This document shows, piece by piece, positions 50,350 to 59,445 of a stretch of 64,000 nt of DNA (positions are counted from its first letter, which is position 1; each line of letters opens with the position of its first letter). Under the pieces are notes generated by a model. That model was not told the DNA's origin, did not search any database, and saw nothing but the letters and a program-made list of their open reading frames with translations. This DNA comes from Kineosporia rhizophila. Its GTDB lineage: Bacteria; Actinomycetota; Actinomycetes; Actinomycetales; Kineosporiaceae. The stretch is from positions 1 through 64,000 of the forward strand of contig NZ_JAJSOH010000024.1 of assembly GCF_021277265.1 (NCBI RefSeq), given 5' to 3'. The position numbers and the translations under genes were made by a program.

Positions 50350-51021
50350 ATGGATTCCGATCACGACGGTGCCGGGGGCCGGGTCAGCGCAGTCTCGGTG
50401 GTGTACGAGCTGCGCGACCTGCCCTGGAACAAGGCGGTGAAGCAGACGGCCATCGACAAACGTCCGGTGGCCGGCCCGGTCGAGGTCGGTCCGCTCGGGC
50501 TGGTGGGAGACACCCAGGTCGACCGCCGGCACCACGGCGGGCCGGGTAAGGCGGTCTACGCCTATGCCGACGAGGACGTCGCCTGGTGGGAGGCCGAGCT
50601 GGACCGGGAGATCAAGCCCGGTCTGTTCGGTGAGAACCTGCGCACCCACGGCATCGACGTGACCGGCGCCGAGATCGGCGAGCGTTGGTCGATCGGCGAG
50701 GACGTGGTGGTCGAGGTGACGATGCCGCGCACCCCCTGCCGTACTTTCGCAGAACGTATGGACGAGCGGGGCTGGGTCCGGCGCTTCAGTGTCGCCAACC
50801 GTCCGGGTGCGTACCTGAAAGTGCTTCAGACCGGTGCAGTCTCGGCGGGTGACGAGGTGCGGGTGCTGTTCCGGCCGGAGCACGGGATCGTGGTGGGCGA
50901 TTTTCTCACCGGGGCCGATCCGGCGCGGATGGGCACGCTCATCGATGCATTCGCGGCGCTCGGGCTGGAACTGGATCCGGCCATCCGTCGGGTGGCCCAA
51001 CGAGCAATCAGACGAGGTTGA
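50350..51021 (+). CDS. MOSC-domain protein (YiiM-like)
   Basis: A 223-residue MOSC protein. GLVGDTQVDRRHHGGPGKAVYAYADEDVAWWEAEL is the YiiM-like signature, and the conserved Cys lies in MPRTPCRTFAERM (the TPC motif). MOSC proteins handle molybdenum-cofactor sulfur or reduce N-hydroxylated compounds (YiiM with 6-hydroxylaminopurine). ATG 50350, 10 bp after lepA; runs into hemW 3 bp later, so the three are an operon. Confidence 0.92.
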   Translation: MDSDHDGAGGRVSAVSVVYELRDLPWNKAVKQTAIDKRPVAGPVEVGPLGLVGDTQVDRRHHGGPGKAVYAYADEDVAWWEAELDREIKPGLFGENLRTHGIDVTGAEIGERWSIGEDVVVEVTMPRTPCRTFAERMDERGWVRRFSVANRPGAYLKVLQTGAVSAGDEVRVLFRPEHGIVVGDFLTGADPARMGTLIDAFAALGLELDPAIRRVAQRAIRRG

Positions 51022-51024
51022 GCA

Positions 51025-52257
51025 ATGGCCGGTCCCCCTCCCGACGGTGAGCCCGCTCCGCTCGACGGTGCCCTCCCCGCCTCGGCCGCGGTCGGTGCTG
51101 CAGAGCGAGCTTTCGGGGTCTACCTGCACGTGCCGTTCTGTGCGGTGCGCTGCGGTTACTGCGATTTCAACACCTACACCGCGAAAGAGCTGGGCGGTGG
51201 GGCAAGTCAGGCTGCGTACGCCGGAACCGCTGTACAAGAGCTCTCGTTCGCTTCCTCGGTGCTTTCCCGGGCCGGGGTAGCCGAGCGACCGGTCTCCACC
51301 GTGTTCGTCGGCGGGGGTACGCCTACTCTCCTGCCGGCCAGTGATCTGGCGTTGCTGATCTCTGGGGTACGCGACAACTTCGGGCTGGTGCCGGGCGCCG
51401 AGGTCACCGTGGAGGCGAATCCAGACTCCGTAACGCCCGATTCGCTGGCAGCGCTGGCTCAGGCCGGGGTAACGCGGGTCTCGTTCGGCATGCAGTCACA
51501 GGTGCGCCACGTGCTGGCCGTGCTCGACCGTACGCACGATCCCAAACGCATTCCGGATGTCGTGCGCTGGGCCCGGGATGTGGGGCTGTCGGTCAGTCTG
51601 GACCTGATCTACGGCACGCCGGGCGAGAGCCTGAGCGACTGGCGGGCGAGCCTGGAGGCGGCGCTGGCCTGCGAGCCGGACCATCTTTCGGCCTACGCCC
51701 TGGTGGTCGAAGCCGGCACGCGGCTGGCGGCCCGGGTGCGGCGCGGTGAGGTGAAGGCGCCGGATGACGACGACGAGGCCGACAAGTACGAGCTGGCCGA
51801 CGAGCTGATCTCGGCCGCCGGGCTGACCTGGTACGAGGTGAGCAACTGGGCGCGTACCCCGGCCGATGCCTGCCAGCACAACCTGGCTTACTGGCGGGGA
51901 GACGACTGGTGGGGTGTCGGTCCTGGCGCGCATTCCCACGTCGGGGGAGTGCGTTGGTGGAACGTGCGGCACCCCACTGCTTACGCGGCGCGGATCGAGG
52001 CAGGGGAGAGTCCGGCCCAGGGGCGTGAGGTGCTCGACGCACAGGCCCGCCAGCTGGAAGAAGTGCTGCTGCGCTCCCGCCTGCGCGAAGGGCTTCCCCT
52101 GAAAGAAGCTGGGCTGCACGGAGACCCGGGCATCGTTCTGGCCGAGGTGCTGGCCGACGGGCTGGTCGAACCGGAACCGGCCGGCCAGGGCACCGTGGTG
52201 CTGACCCGGCGGGGGCGGTTGCTGGCCGACGCTGTGGTGCGGGCTCTGCTTCCCTGA
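51025..52257 (+). CDS. hemW: radical SAM haem chaperone HemW
   Basis: A 410-residue HemW/HemN-like protein. The Fe-S cluster motif CAVRCGYC gives Cys39, Cys43 and Cys46 (CX3CX2C), preceded by GVYLHVPF; VFVGGGTPTLL is the SAM-binding GGE-like region. The lack of the fourth Cys after the cluster (HemN has CX3CX2CXC) argues for HemW, which delivers haem, rather than coproporphyrinogen oxidase. ATG 51025. Conserved neighbour of lepA and hrcA in actinobacteria. Confidence 0.93.
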   Translation: MAGPPPDGEPAPLDGALPASAAVGAAERAFGVYLHVPFCAVRCGYCDFNTYTAKELGGGASQAAYAGTAVQELSFASSVLSRAGVAERPVSTVFVGGGTPTLLPASDLALLISGVRDNFGLVPGAEVTVEANPDSVTPDSLAALAQAGVTRVSFGMQSQVRHVLAVLDRTHDPKRIPDVVRWARDVGLSVSLDLIYGTPGESLSDWRASLEAALACEPDHLSAYALVVEAGTRLAARVRRGEVKAPDDDDEADKYELADELISAAGLTWYEVSNWARTPADACQHNLAYWRGDDWWGVGPGAHSHVGGVRWWNVRHPTAYAARIEAGESPAQGREVLDAQARQLEEVLLRSRLREGLPLKEAGLHGDPGIVLAEVLADGLVEPEPAGQGTVVLTRRGRLLADAVVRALLP

Positions 52258-52265
52258 ACTGATTT

Positions 52266-52316
52266 CCAACTAAGGACGCCTGTGAGCCTCTGCCGCTCAC
52301 AGGCGTCCTTAGTTGG
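52266..52316. terminator. perfect 21-bp stem between convergent genes
   Basis: Arms at 52266-52286 and 52296-52316 pair perfectly over 21 bp; the left arm begins CCAACTAAGGACGCCTGTG and the loop is CCTCTGCCG. It separates hemW (plus) from the DUF4870 gene (minus), ending 4 bp from the latter's stop. Same family as the hairpin at 8183. Confidence 0.85.
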
Positions 52317-52320
52317 TTGG

Positions 52321-52989
52321 TCAGCTCACGAAACGGCGGGTGAACGGGTACCGGTAGCGATCACCGCGCAACGCCGCCACGGCGCCGATGACGGCGAACA
52401 CGGCCGAGACTGCCCAGACCAGCGTGGTGAAGCCGCCGAGGACGGGCAGGCGGTCGATCAGCGAGGCCAGGACGTAGGCGATCAGGATGCAGATCTGGAA
52501 GTTGATCGCCTCCAGGGCCTGCTCCTTGATGTACGGGCTGCGGTCCTTGTACACGGCGTAGATCGCGACCGCCGGAATCAGCGGCACGACCGGGATCCAG
52601 GCCAGCAGGCCGCCGGCGTGGGCCCCGGCCGCCCACTGGTTCGTCTCTTTCTGGGTGAGCGAGCCGGCCGGCGGACTGGTCACCGGAGGCTGGCTCGGCG
52701 GGTTCCAGGTGGACTGAGGCTGGGGCGAGGGCTGAGGCGAGGGCTGGGGCGAGGGCTGGGGCGAGGGCTGAGGCGAGGGCTGGGGCGAGGGCTGGGACTG
52801 CTCAGGCTCCGGGGGCGGCGTGCTGCGGTAGCGCCCCTGCAGGAAGTCGTCGTCGGGCGAGGGGTTCTGCTCGTACTGCCGGGCCTGCTGCGCCCACGGG
52901 TTCTGCCCGCCCATGCTCGAGGGCCGGTCGAGATCTTCCTGACCAGGGATGATCGATGTGTACTGCGTCGGCTCGTTCTCCTGGCTCAT
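52321..52989 (-). CDS. DUF4870 membrane protein with SPQP repeats
   Basis: A 222-residue protein. Residues about 60-95 are Pro/Gln/Ser-rich with six SPQP units, followed by a DUF4870 (Tic20-like) domain from about 110: NQWAAGAHAGGLLAWIPVVPLIPAVAIY, KDRSPYIKEQALEAINFQI and LVWAVSAVFAVIGAVAAL, four membrane segments in all. The N-terminal part is probably cytoplasmic and disordered. Family role unknown. ATG 52989. Confidence 0.87.
   Translation of the reverse strand: MSQENEPTQYTSIIPGQEDLDRPSSMGGQNPWAQQARQYEQNPSPDDDFLQGRYRSTPPPEPEQSQPSPQPSPQPSPQPSPQPSPQPSPQPQSTWNPPSQPPVTSPPAGSLTQKETNQWAAGAHAGGLLAWIPVVPLIPAVAIYAVYKDRSPYIKEQALEAINFQICILIAYVLASLIDRLPVLGGFTTLVWAVSAVFAVIGAVAALRGDRYRYPFTRRFVS
52718..52789 (-). 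repeat. six 12-bp repeats encoding SPQP
   Basis: Six direct 12-bp units GGCTGGGGCGAG or GGCTGAGGCGAG (reading + strand) fill 72 bp, in frame with the DUF4870 gene, so unit number can change without breaking the frame. Confidence 0.9.
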
Positions 52990-53044
52990 GGCCGGCCCCT
53001 TCCCCTGTCGACACGGCTGCACAGATTGAACGTCTCAGCCCTGC

Positions 53045-53986
53045 TCAACGATCCTGCTCGTCGGCGGTCACGAAGTCGATCAGTTCCTCGACCCGGCCGA
53101 GCAGGTCCGGCTCCAGGTCGGCGAAGCTGTTCACCGAGGCCAGGATGCGCTGCCAGCCCTCGGCCACGTCGGCCTGGTCGGCGTGCGGCCAGCCCAGCGC
53201 CTGCAGCACGCCCTCCTTCCAGGGCCGGCCGCGGGGGATCACCGGCCAGGCGGGGATGCCCAGGCACTTCGGCCGGACCGCCTGCCACACGTCGACGAAC
53301 GGGTGCCCGACCACCAGCACGTGCTCACGCGCTCCGGCCACCCGGGTCACCGCGGCCGCCTCGTGCCACTCCTTGCTGCCGGCCACCAGGTGGTCGACCA
53401 GGATCCCGAGCCGCCGGCCCGGTCCGGGCCCGAAGTCCGCGACCGCCGCGGCCAGGTCGTCGACCCCGTGCAGCGGCACCACCACCACGCCCTCGACCCG
53501 CAGGTCGTGGCCCCAGATCTTCTCCACCAGCTCGGCGTCGTGCTTGCCCTCGACCAGGATCCGCGAGGCCCGCGCCACCCGGGCCCGGTGGTCGGTCACC
53601 GCCACCGATCCCGAGGCGCTGCGCAGGTTCACCGGCCGGACCGGACCGGTGGCAGCAGTTGAACCACCGACCCGTGGCGGAACCAGTTGCACCGCCACTC
53701 CGTCCACCCAGAAGCCCGGGCCGAGGGGGAAGGAACGGGTGCGGCCCTTCCGGTCCTCCAGCACGACCAGGTGCATGCCGCCGCTCTTCTCGGTGCGCAC
53801 CACAGCCCCGACGAACCCTGTCTCGACGTCCTCCACCACCAGCCCGGGCTCGGCCGGCTCCGTCCTGAGCTGCGGTTTCTGGCGCGCACGGGCGAGCACG
53901 TCGCCAGCGTAACGATCGCCCGGAGGCGCTCCCGCGCCCTGTGGGCCACGTGCCGAACCGGGCATCCTGGGCAGACTGGGAACCAT
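53045..53986 (-). CDS. DUF3097 protein
   Basis: A 313-residue DUF3097 protein, a family almost confined to actinobacteria and conserved next to hemW and hrcA. Signatures: PGLVVEDVETGFVGAVVR, ILVEGKHDAELVEKIWGHDLRVEGVVV (Toprim-like E-G-x-x-D), LGILVDHLVAGSKE and DLEPDLLGRVEELIDFVTADEQ at the C-terminus. The Toprim-like residues hint at nucleic-acid processing, but no activity is known. Start taken at ATG 53986; ATG 53965 is also possible and the family N-terminus resembles RYAGDVLA. Confidence 0.9.
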   Translation of the reverse strand: MVPSLPRMPGSARGPQGAGAPPGDRYAGDVLARARQKPQLRTEPAEPGLVVEDVETGFVGAVVRTEKSGGMHLVVLEDRKGRTRSFPLGPGFWVDGVAVQLVPPRVGGSTAATGPVRPVNLRSASGSVAVTDHRARVARASRILVEGKHDAELVEKIWGHDLRVEGVVVVPLHGVDDLAAAVADFGPGPGRRLGILVDHLVAGSKEWHEAAAVTRVAGAREHVLVVGHPFVDVWQAVRPKCLGIPAWPVIPRGRPWKEGVLQALGWPHADQADVAEGWQRILASVNSFADLEPDLLGRVEELIDFVTADEQDR

Positions 53987-54065
53987 GGCGCGACCGTAGC
54001 CAGCGTCCGCCGAGAGACCTAGCCGACCCGCCGGGGACACACATCGGTGCCCGGAGGGCCGTAAA

Positions 54066-54092
54066 CTGGCACTCCGGCGGCGTGAGTGCCAG
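54066..54092. promoter_or_regulatory. CIRCE element (HrcA operator)
   Basis: CTGGCACTC-N9-GAGTGCCAG, a perfect inverted repeat close to the CIRCE consensus TTAGCACTC-N9-GAGTGCTAA. It lies 64 bp before the hrcA ATG, immediately after a -10-like TAAACT (54062-54067). HrcA bound here would repress the hrcA-dnaJ transcript. Confidence 0.92.
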
Positions 54093-54155
54093 GGTCTTCC
54101 GATCACCCGGAGACCCGGCGCAACGCCATGGATCGTGACTGAGACGTGGGGTGGC

Positions 54156-55175
54156 ATGAGCGAGGAACGCAAGCTCGCCGTGCTGCGCGCCATCGTCGAG
54201 GACTACGTGGAGACGCGGGAGCCGGTCGGCTCGCGCGCCCTGGTGGAACGGCACTCGCTGGGGGTGTCGCCGGCCACCATCCGCAACGACATGGCCGCGC
54301 TGGAGGACGAGGGGTACATCGCCCAGCCGCACACCAGCGCCGGGCGGGTGCCCACCGACAAGGGCTACCGGATGTTCGTCGACCGGCTCAGCGGGGTCAA
54401 GCCGCTGTCGCAGGCCGAGAAGCGGGCGATCCAGACGCTCCTCGACGGCGCCGTCGACCTGGACGACGTGGTGACCCGCACCACCCGCCTGCTGGCCCAG
54501 CTGACCCGCCAGGTCGCGGTGGTGCAGTACCCGTCGCTGAGCCGCTCCACGGTGCGTCACGTCGAGCTGGTGGCCCTGGAGGGCAACCGGCTGCTGGTCA
54601 TCCTGATCACCAACACCGGCCGGGTCGAGCAGCGGATGGTGCCGCAGGCCGGCGAGGTCTCCGAGGCCACCCTGTCGAGCCTGCGCAGCCGGCTCAACCA
54701 GGCCGTCGCCGGCCGCCGCCTGACCGAGGTCAGCGACCTGGTCGCGGCCCTGCCCGAGATGTTCGCGCCGGACGAGACGGCCCTGGTCAGGGCCGTGATC
54801 GAGGCCCTCGAGGACTCGCTCGACATCGAGCGCGAAGAGCGCATCGTGCTGGCCGGCACGGCCAACCTGGCGCGCTCGGGCACCGACTTCGTGCAGACCA
54901 TCGGCCCGGTCCTGGAGGCCATCGAGGAGCACGTCGTGCTGCTCAAGCTGCTCACCGAGATGGCCGACGGCGCCGGTGGCGTGGGCGTGCTGATCGGCCG
55001 CGAGACCGCGCACATCGGGCTGATGGAAGCTTCGGTGGTCTCCAGCGGTTACGCCTCGCAGGGGGAGGTCGTGGCGCGCCTGGGCGTGCTCGGCCCGACC
55101 CGGATGGACTACCCCAACACGATGGCGGCCGTGCGCGCGGTGGCCCGCTACGTCTCCCGGATCCTGGCATCGTGA
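54156..55175 (+). CDS. hrcA: heat-inducible repressor HrcA
   Basis: A 339-residue HrcA. The winged HTH is at residues 1-70, with PVGSRALVERHSLGVSPATIRNDMAALEDEGYIAQPHTSAGRVPTDKGYR the diagnostic stretch; the C-terminal GAF-like domain follows. It binds CIRCE with help from GroEL. ATG 54156 with GGGG upstream; GTG 54135 is the alternative. A CIRCE lies just upstream, so it autoregulates itself and the dnaJ gene 93 bp downstream. Confidence 0.96.
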   Translation: MSEERKLAVLRAIVEDYVETREPVGSRALVERHSLGVSPATIRNDMAALEDEGYIAQPHTSAGRVPTDKGYRMFVDRLSGVKPLSQAEKRAIQTLLDGAVDLDDVVTRTTRLLAQLTRQVAVVQYPSLSRSTVRHVELVALEGNRLLVILITNTGRVEQRMVPQAGEVSEATLSSLRSRLNQAVAGRRLTEVSDLVAALPEMFAPDETALVRAVIEALEDSLDIEREERIVLAGTANLARSGTDFVQTIGPVLEAIEEHVVLLKLLTEMADGAGGVGVLIGRETAHIGLMEASVVSSGYASQGEVVARLGVLGPTRMDYPNTMAAVRAVARYVSRILAS

Positions 55176-55268
55176 CCCATGCTGGGAGCCGGGCCGGCCC
55201 GACCCGCCGCGAATCCTGAAACCTGACCGCACCCTTCATTGCACCGACCTGGAGAGAACATCACCGCC

Positions 55269-56387
55269 GTGAGCGATTACTACGAGGTGCTCGGGGTTTC
55301 CCGGACGGCCAGCCCCGAGGAGATCAAGAAGGCGTACCGGAAGCTGGCCCGCCAGCTGCACCCCGACGTGAACCCGAGCGAGGAGGCCTCGGAACGGTTC
55401 AAGGAGGTCGGGCGCGCCTACGAGGTCCTCTCCAGCCCGGAGAAACGCCAGGCGTACGACAACGGCGGCGACCCGAACGGGGCCGGTGGCTTCGGCGCCG
55501 GGTTCGGCTTCACCGACATCTTCGAGACCTTCTTCGGAGGTGCCGCCGGGGGCGCCGCGCGGGGTCCGCTGCCGCGTCAGCGTCGCGGCCAGGACGCGCT
55601 GATCCGGATCGAGATCGACCTGTCCGAGGCGGCCTTCGGCGGCCAGCGCGAGCTGCAGCTGGACACCGCCGTGGTCTGCCCGGTCTGTTCCGGCAGCTGC
55701 TGCCAGCCGGGCACCCAGCCGCAGATCTGCGACGTGTGCAAGGGCCGGGGCCAGACCCAGCGGGTGGCCCGCTCGTTCCTCGGCCAGGTGATGACCACCC
55801 AGGCCTGCGTCGCCTGCCAGGGCTTCGGCACCGTGATCCCCAGCCCCTGCCTGGAGTGCTCCGGCGAGGGCCGGGTGCGCTCGCGCCGCAGCCTGACCAT
55901 CAAGGTGCCCGCCGGGGTCGAGACCGGCACCCGCATCCAGCTCTCCGGCCAGGCCGAGATCGGGCCCGGCGGTGGCCCGGCCGGTGACCTGTACGTCGAG
56001 ATCGTGGAGCGTCAGCACGCGGTCTTCACCCGGCGCGGCGACGACATCCACTGCACCGTCGAGGTGCCGATGACGGCGGCCGCCCTGGGCACGACGATCG
56101 AGCTGGAGACCCTGGACGGGGTGGAGAGCTTCGAGGTCCGTTCCGGCGCCCAGGCCGGCGAGGCCACCACCATGCGCGGGCTGGGGGTCACCCACCTTCG
56201 CGGCGGGGGCCGGGGCGATCTGGTGGTGCACCTGGCGGTGGTCACCCCCACGAAGCTCGACGAGCAGCAGGAAGAGCTGCTGCGTCAGTTCGCCAAGCTG
56301 CGTGGCGAGGACCGTCCGGCAGGCCGGATGACTCCGGTGCACACCAGTGTGTTCTCGAAGCTGCGCGACCGCTTCTCCGGCCGCTGA
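55269..56387 (+). CDS. dnaJ: chaperone DnaJ (DnaJ2-type)
   Basis: A 372-residue type I J-protein. J-domain with HPD at 31-33, a short G/F region (about 67-100), then four zinc motifs: CPVC (137-140), CDVC (154-157), CVAC (180-183), CLEC (194-197). The first is CPVCSGSCC, so it lacks the second Gly of CxxCxGxG. Substrate domains complete it. Position after hrcA marks it as DnaJ2. Stimulates DnaK. GTG 55269 with GGAGAG about 11 bp upstream. Confidence 0.95.
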   Translation: MSDYYEVLGVSRTASPEEIKKAYRKLARQLHPDVNPSEEASERFKEVGRAYEVLSSPEKRQAYDNGGDPNGAGGFGAGFGFTDIFETFFGGAAGGAARGPLPRQRRGQDALIRIEIDLSEAAFGGQRELQLDTAVVCPVCSGSCCQPGTQPQICDVCKGRGQTQRVARSFLGQVMTTQACVACQGFGTVIPSPCLECSGEGRVRSRRSLTIKVPAGVETGTRIQLSGQAEIGPGGGPAGDLYVEIVERQHAVFTRRGDDIHCTVEVPMTAAALGTTIELETLDGVESFEVRSGAQAGEATTMRGLGVTHLRGGGRGDLVVHLAVVTPTKLDEQQEELLRQFAKLRGEDRPAGRMTPVHTSVFSKLRDRFSGR

Positions 56388-56400
56388 GTCCAGAACTGAA

Positions 56401-56440
56401 CCCAAGGACGTCTGTAAGCAAGTTTGTGGACGTCCGTGGG
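56401..56440. terminator. degenerate family hairpin after dnaJ
   Basis: Stem CCCA-a-GGACGTC (56401-56412) with GACGTCC-g-TGGG (56429-56440), one bulge per arm, 16-base loop containing TGTAAG. It is a weaker relative of the GGACG hairpins at 8183 and 52266; here the flanking genes are in tandem, not convergent. Confidence 0.6.
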
Positions 56441-56487
56441 CGCCGGTGGGGTAGGGCCTTCGCGGCCAGGAAGATGAAGGCGGATTC

Positions 56488-57234
56488 ATGACGCTGCCCA
56501 GGTTTTTCGCCGCGGAGGGCGCCCTGTCGGGGGTAGGCCCGCAGTCGGCCCTGGTGCTGGACGGTGAAGAGGGCCGGCACGCGGCCTCCGTACGGCGGAT
56601 CCGAGCCGGGGAGACGGTCGAGCTGGCCGACGGCTCGGGTGTGGTTGCGCGTTGCGACGTCACCGCCAGCACCAAGGACCGGCTGGACCTGCTGGTCACC
56701 TCGGTCGAGCAGCACGAGCCCCCGGCGCTGCGGTTCGGCCTGGTGCAGGCGCTGGCCAAGGGCGGGCGGGACGAGCAGGCGGTCGAGACGGCCACCGAGG
56801 TGGGCGTCGATCTGGTGCTGCCCTGGCAGGCCAGCCGCAGCGTGTCCCGCTGGGAAGGGCCCAAGGTGGCCAAGAACGAGAAGCGCTGGGCCACGATCGC
56901 CCGTGAGGCCGCCAAGCAGTCCCGCCGTCCGCGCATCCCCGTGGTCGAGCCGCTGCGCAACACCTCGGCCCTGGCCAAGCGGCTGGCCGAGGCCGACCTG
57001 GCGCTGGTCCTGCACGAGGACGCGACCGTGCCGCTGGTCGAGGTGAAGCTGCCCGCGGCCGGTGAGGTGCTGCTGGTGGTGGGGCCCGAGGGGGGCATCG
57101 GGGAACCGGAACTCGCTGCTCTGACCGAGGCCGGGGCCACCCCGGTCCGGCTCGGCCCCGAGGTGCTGCGGACCTCCTCGGCCGGCCCGGTGGCGCTCGG
57201 GCACCTCGCCGCCGTCTCCGGGCGCTGGGCCTAA
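56488..57234 (+). CDS. rsmE: 16S rRNA m3U1498 methyltransferase
   Basis: A 248-residue SPOUT methyltransferase. The N-terminal PUA-like domain (1-70) is followed by the knot: VVGPEGGIGEPELAAL and VRLGPEVLRTSSAGPVAL are RsmE signatures, with AKGGRDEQAVETATEVGV upstream. Methylates U1498 of 16S rRNA. ATG 56488. Conserved position after dnaJ. Confidence 0.95.
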   Translation: MTLPRFFAAEGALSGVGPQSALVLDGEEGRHAASVRRIRAGETVELADGSGVVARCDVTASTKDRLDLLVTSVEQHEPPALRFGLVQALAKGGRDEQAVETATEVGVDLVLPWQASRSVSRWEGPKVAKNEKRWATIAREAAKQSRRPRIPVVEPLRNTSALAKRLAEADLALVLHEDATVPLVEVKLPAAGEVLLVVGPEGGIGEPELAALTEAGATPVRLGPEVLRTSSAGPVALGHLAAVSGRWA

Positions 57235-57332
57235 AAGGCGTCTGCGGCTGAAGAGGCTCGCTGCGGGGACGAGATGCGCTGTCACTGACGAGGTCTGCTG
57301 AGCTGGTCCACGCCCGCGATAGCGTGCCGCCT

Positions 57333-57677
57333 GTGACTGCTGACCCGGACTGCCTGTTCTGCAAGATCGTCGCCGGCGACATCCCGGCCGACATGGTCTA
57401 CCGCGGCGACCGCGTGGTCGCCTTCCGCGACATCAAGCCCGCCGCCCCCACCCACATCCTGGTCGTGCCGGTCGACCACCACCCCGACGTGGTGCAGCTC
57501 GCCGCCCAGGACGAGCCGCTGCTGACCGAGCTGGTCACGGTGGCCGGGGAGATCGCCAAGGCCGAGGCCGGGGGCGAGTTCCGGCTGCTCTTCAACACCG
57601 GCGCCGGGGCCGGCCAGACCGTGTTCCACGTGCACGGCCACGTCCTGGCCGGACAGATCCAGGGCCTCGCGGGCTGA
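57333..57677 (+). CDS. HIT-family nucleotide-binding protein
   Basis: A 114-residue HIT protein. CLFC (C7, C10) is a zinc pair, ILVVPVDHHPDV the conserved middle and HVHGHVL (99-105) the H-x-H-x-H active site. HINT-type nucleoside phosphoramidase. GTG 57333; GTG 57324 possible. Usually linked to phoH, as here. Confidence 0.94.
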   Translation: MTADPDCLFCKIVAGDIPADMVYRGDRVVAFRDIKPAAPTHILVVPVDHHPDVVQLAAQDEPLLTELVTVAGEIAKAEAGGEFRLLFNTGAGAGQTVFHVHGHVLAGQIQGLAG

Positions 57678-57817
57678 ACCCCGCTCCGGGTCCGACTCTG
57701 ATTCGGGGGTAAATCGGGGCGCCGTGGAATGGGGACGGCGGCTACGATCGTTGGCGTAAGCGCTGCCCACCAGCCGGGCAGCGAGCCGAACCCGGAAGGC
57801 GGGCGCAGCCCCAGCTC

Positions 57818-58900
<1,083 letters not shown>

Positions 58901-58977
58901 GCCGGCCGTGTCCCCGGCCACCGGCGGCCAGCAGGCCGGTGGCTCGGGGACCTCCCGCGATGCGAGACAATGCCCAG

Positions 58978-59439
58978 GTGAGCATCGAGGTCAACAACGA
59001 GAGCGGCGTCGCCGTCGACGAGGCAGAGGTGGCCGCCCTGGCCCGCAGCGTCCTCGACGCGATGCGGGTGCACCAGCAGGCCGAACTGTCGATCGTGATG
59101 GTCGACGAGCCCTCGATGGAACAGTTGCACATCCAGTGGATGGACGAGCCGGGCCCGACCGACGTGCTGTCGTTCCCGATGGACGAACTGCGCCCGGGGA
59201 AGGACGACGAGGAGCCCGAGCCCGGTCTGCTCGGTGACATCGTGCTCTGCCCGGCGGTCGCGCAGAAGCAGGCCCGCACGGCCGGTCACTCGTTCGAGGA
59301 GGAGCTGCTGCTCCTGACCACCCACGGGATCCTGCACCTGCTCGGCTACGACCACGCCGAGCCGGAGGAGGAGAAGGAGATGTTCGGGCTGCAGCGCAAG
59401 CTCCTGCTCACCTTCCTGGCCACCCAGGGCAAGGGCTAG
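58978..59439 (+). CDS. ybeY: endoribonuclease YbeY
   Basis: A 153-residue YbeY. The zinc motif HGILHLLGYDH (H3XH5XH) and WMDEPGPTDVLSFPMDE are diagnostic. A metalloendonuclease for 16S rRNA 3' maturation. GTG 58978 (MSIEVNNES) fits the family start; ATG 58960 possible. Follows phoH and precedes a CorC gene by 6 bp. Confidence 0.95.
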   Translation: MSIEVNNESGVAVDEAEVAALARSVLDAMRVHQQAELSIVMVDEPSMEQLHIQWMDEPGPTDVLSFPMDELRPGKDDEEPEPGLLGDIVLCPAVAQKQARTAGHSFEEELLLLTTHGILHLLGYDHAEPEEEKEMFGLQRKLLLTFLATQGKG

Positions 59440-59445
59440 TCGCCG

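Noticed and set aside
52718..52789. CRISPR-like direct repeats
   Set aside because: Units are 12 bp with no spacers and encode SPQP in frame; no cas genes are near.
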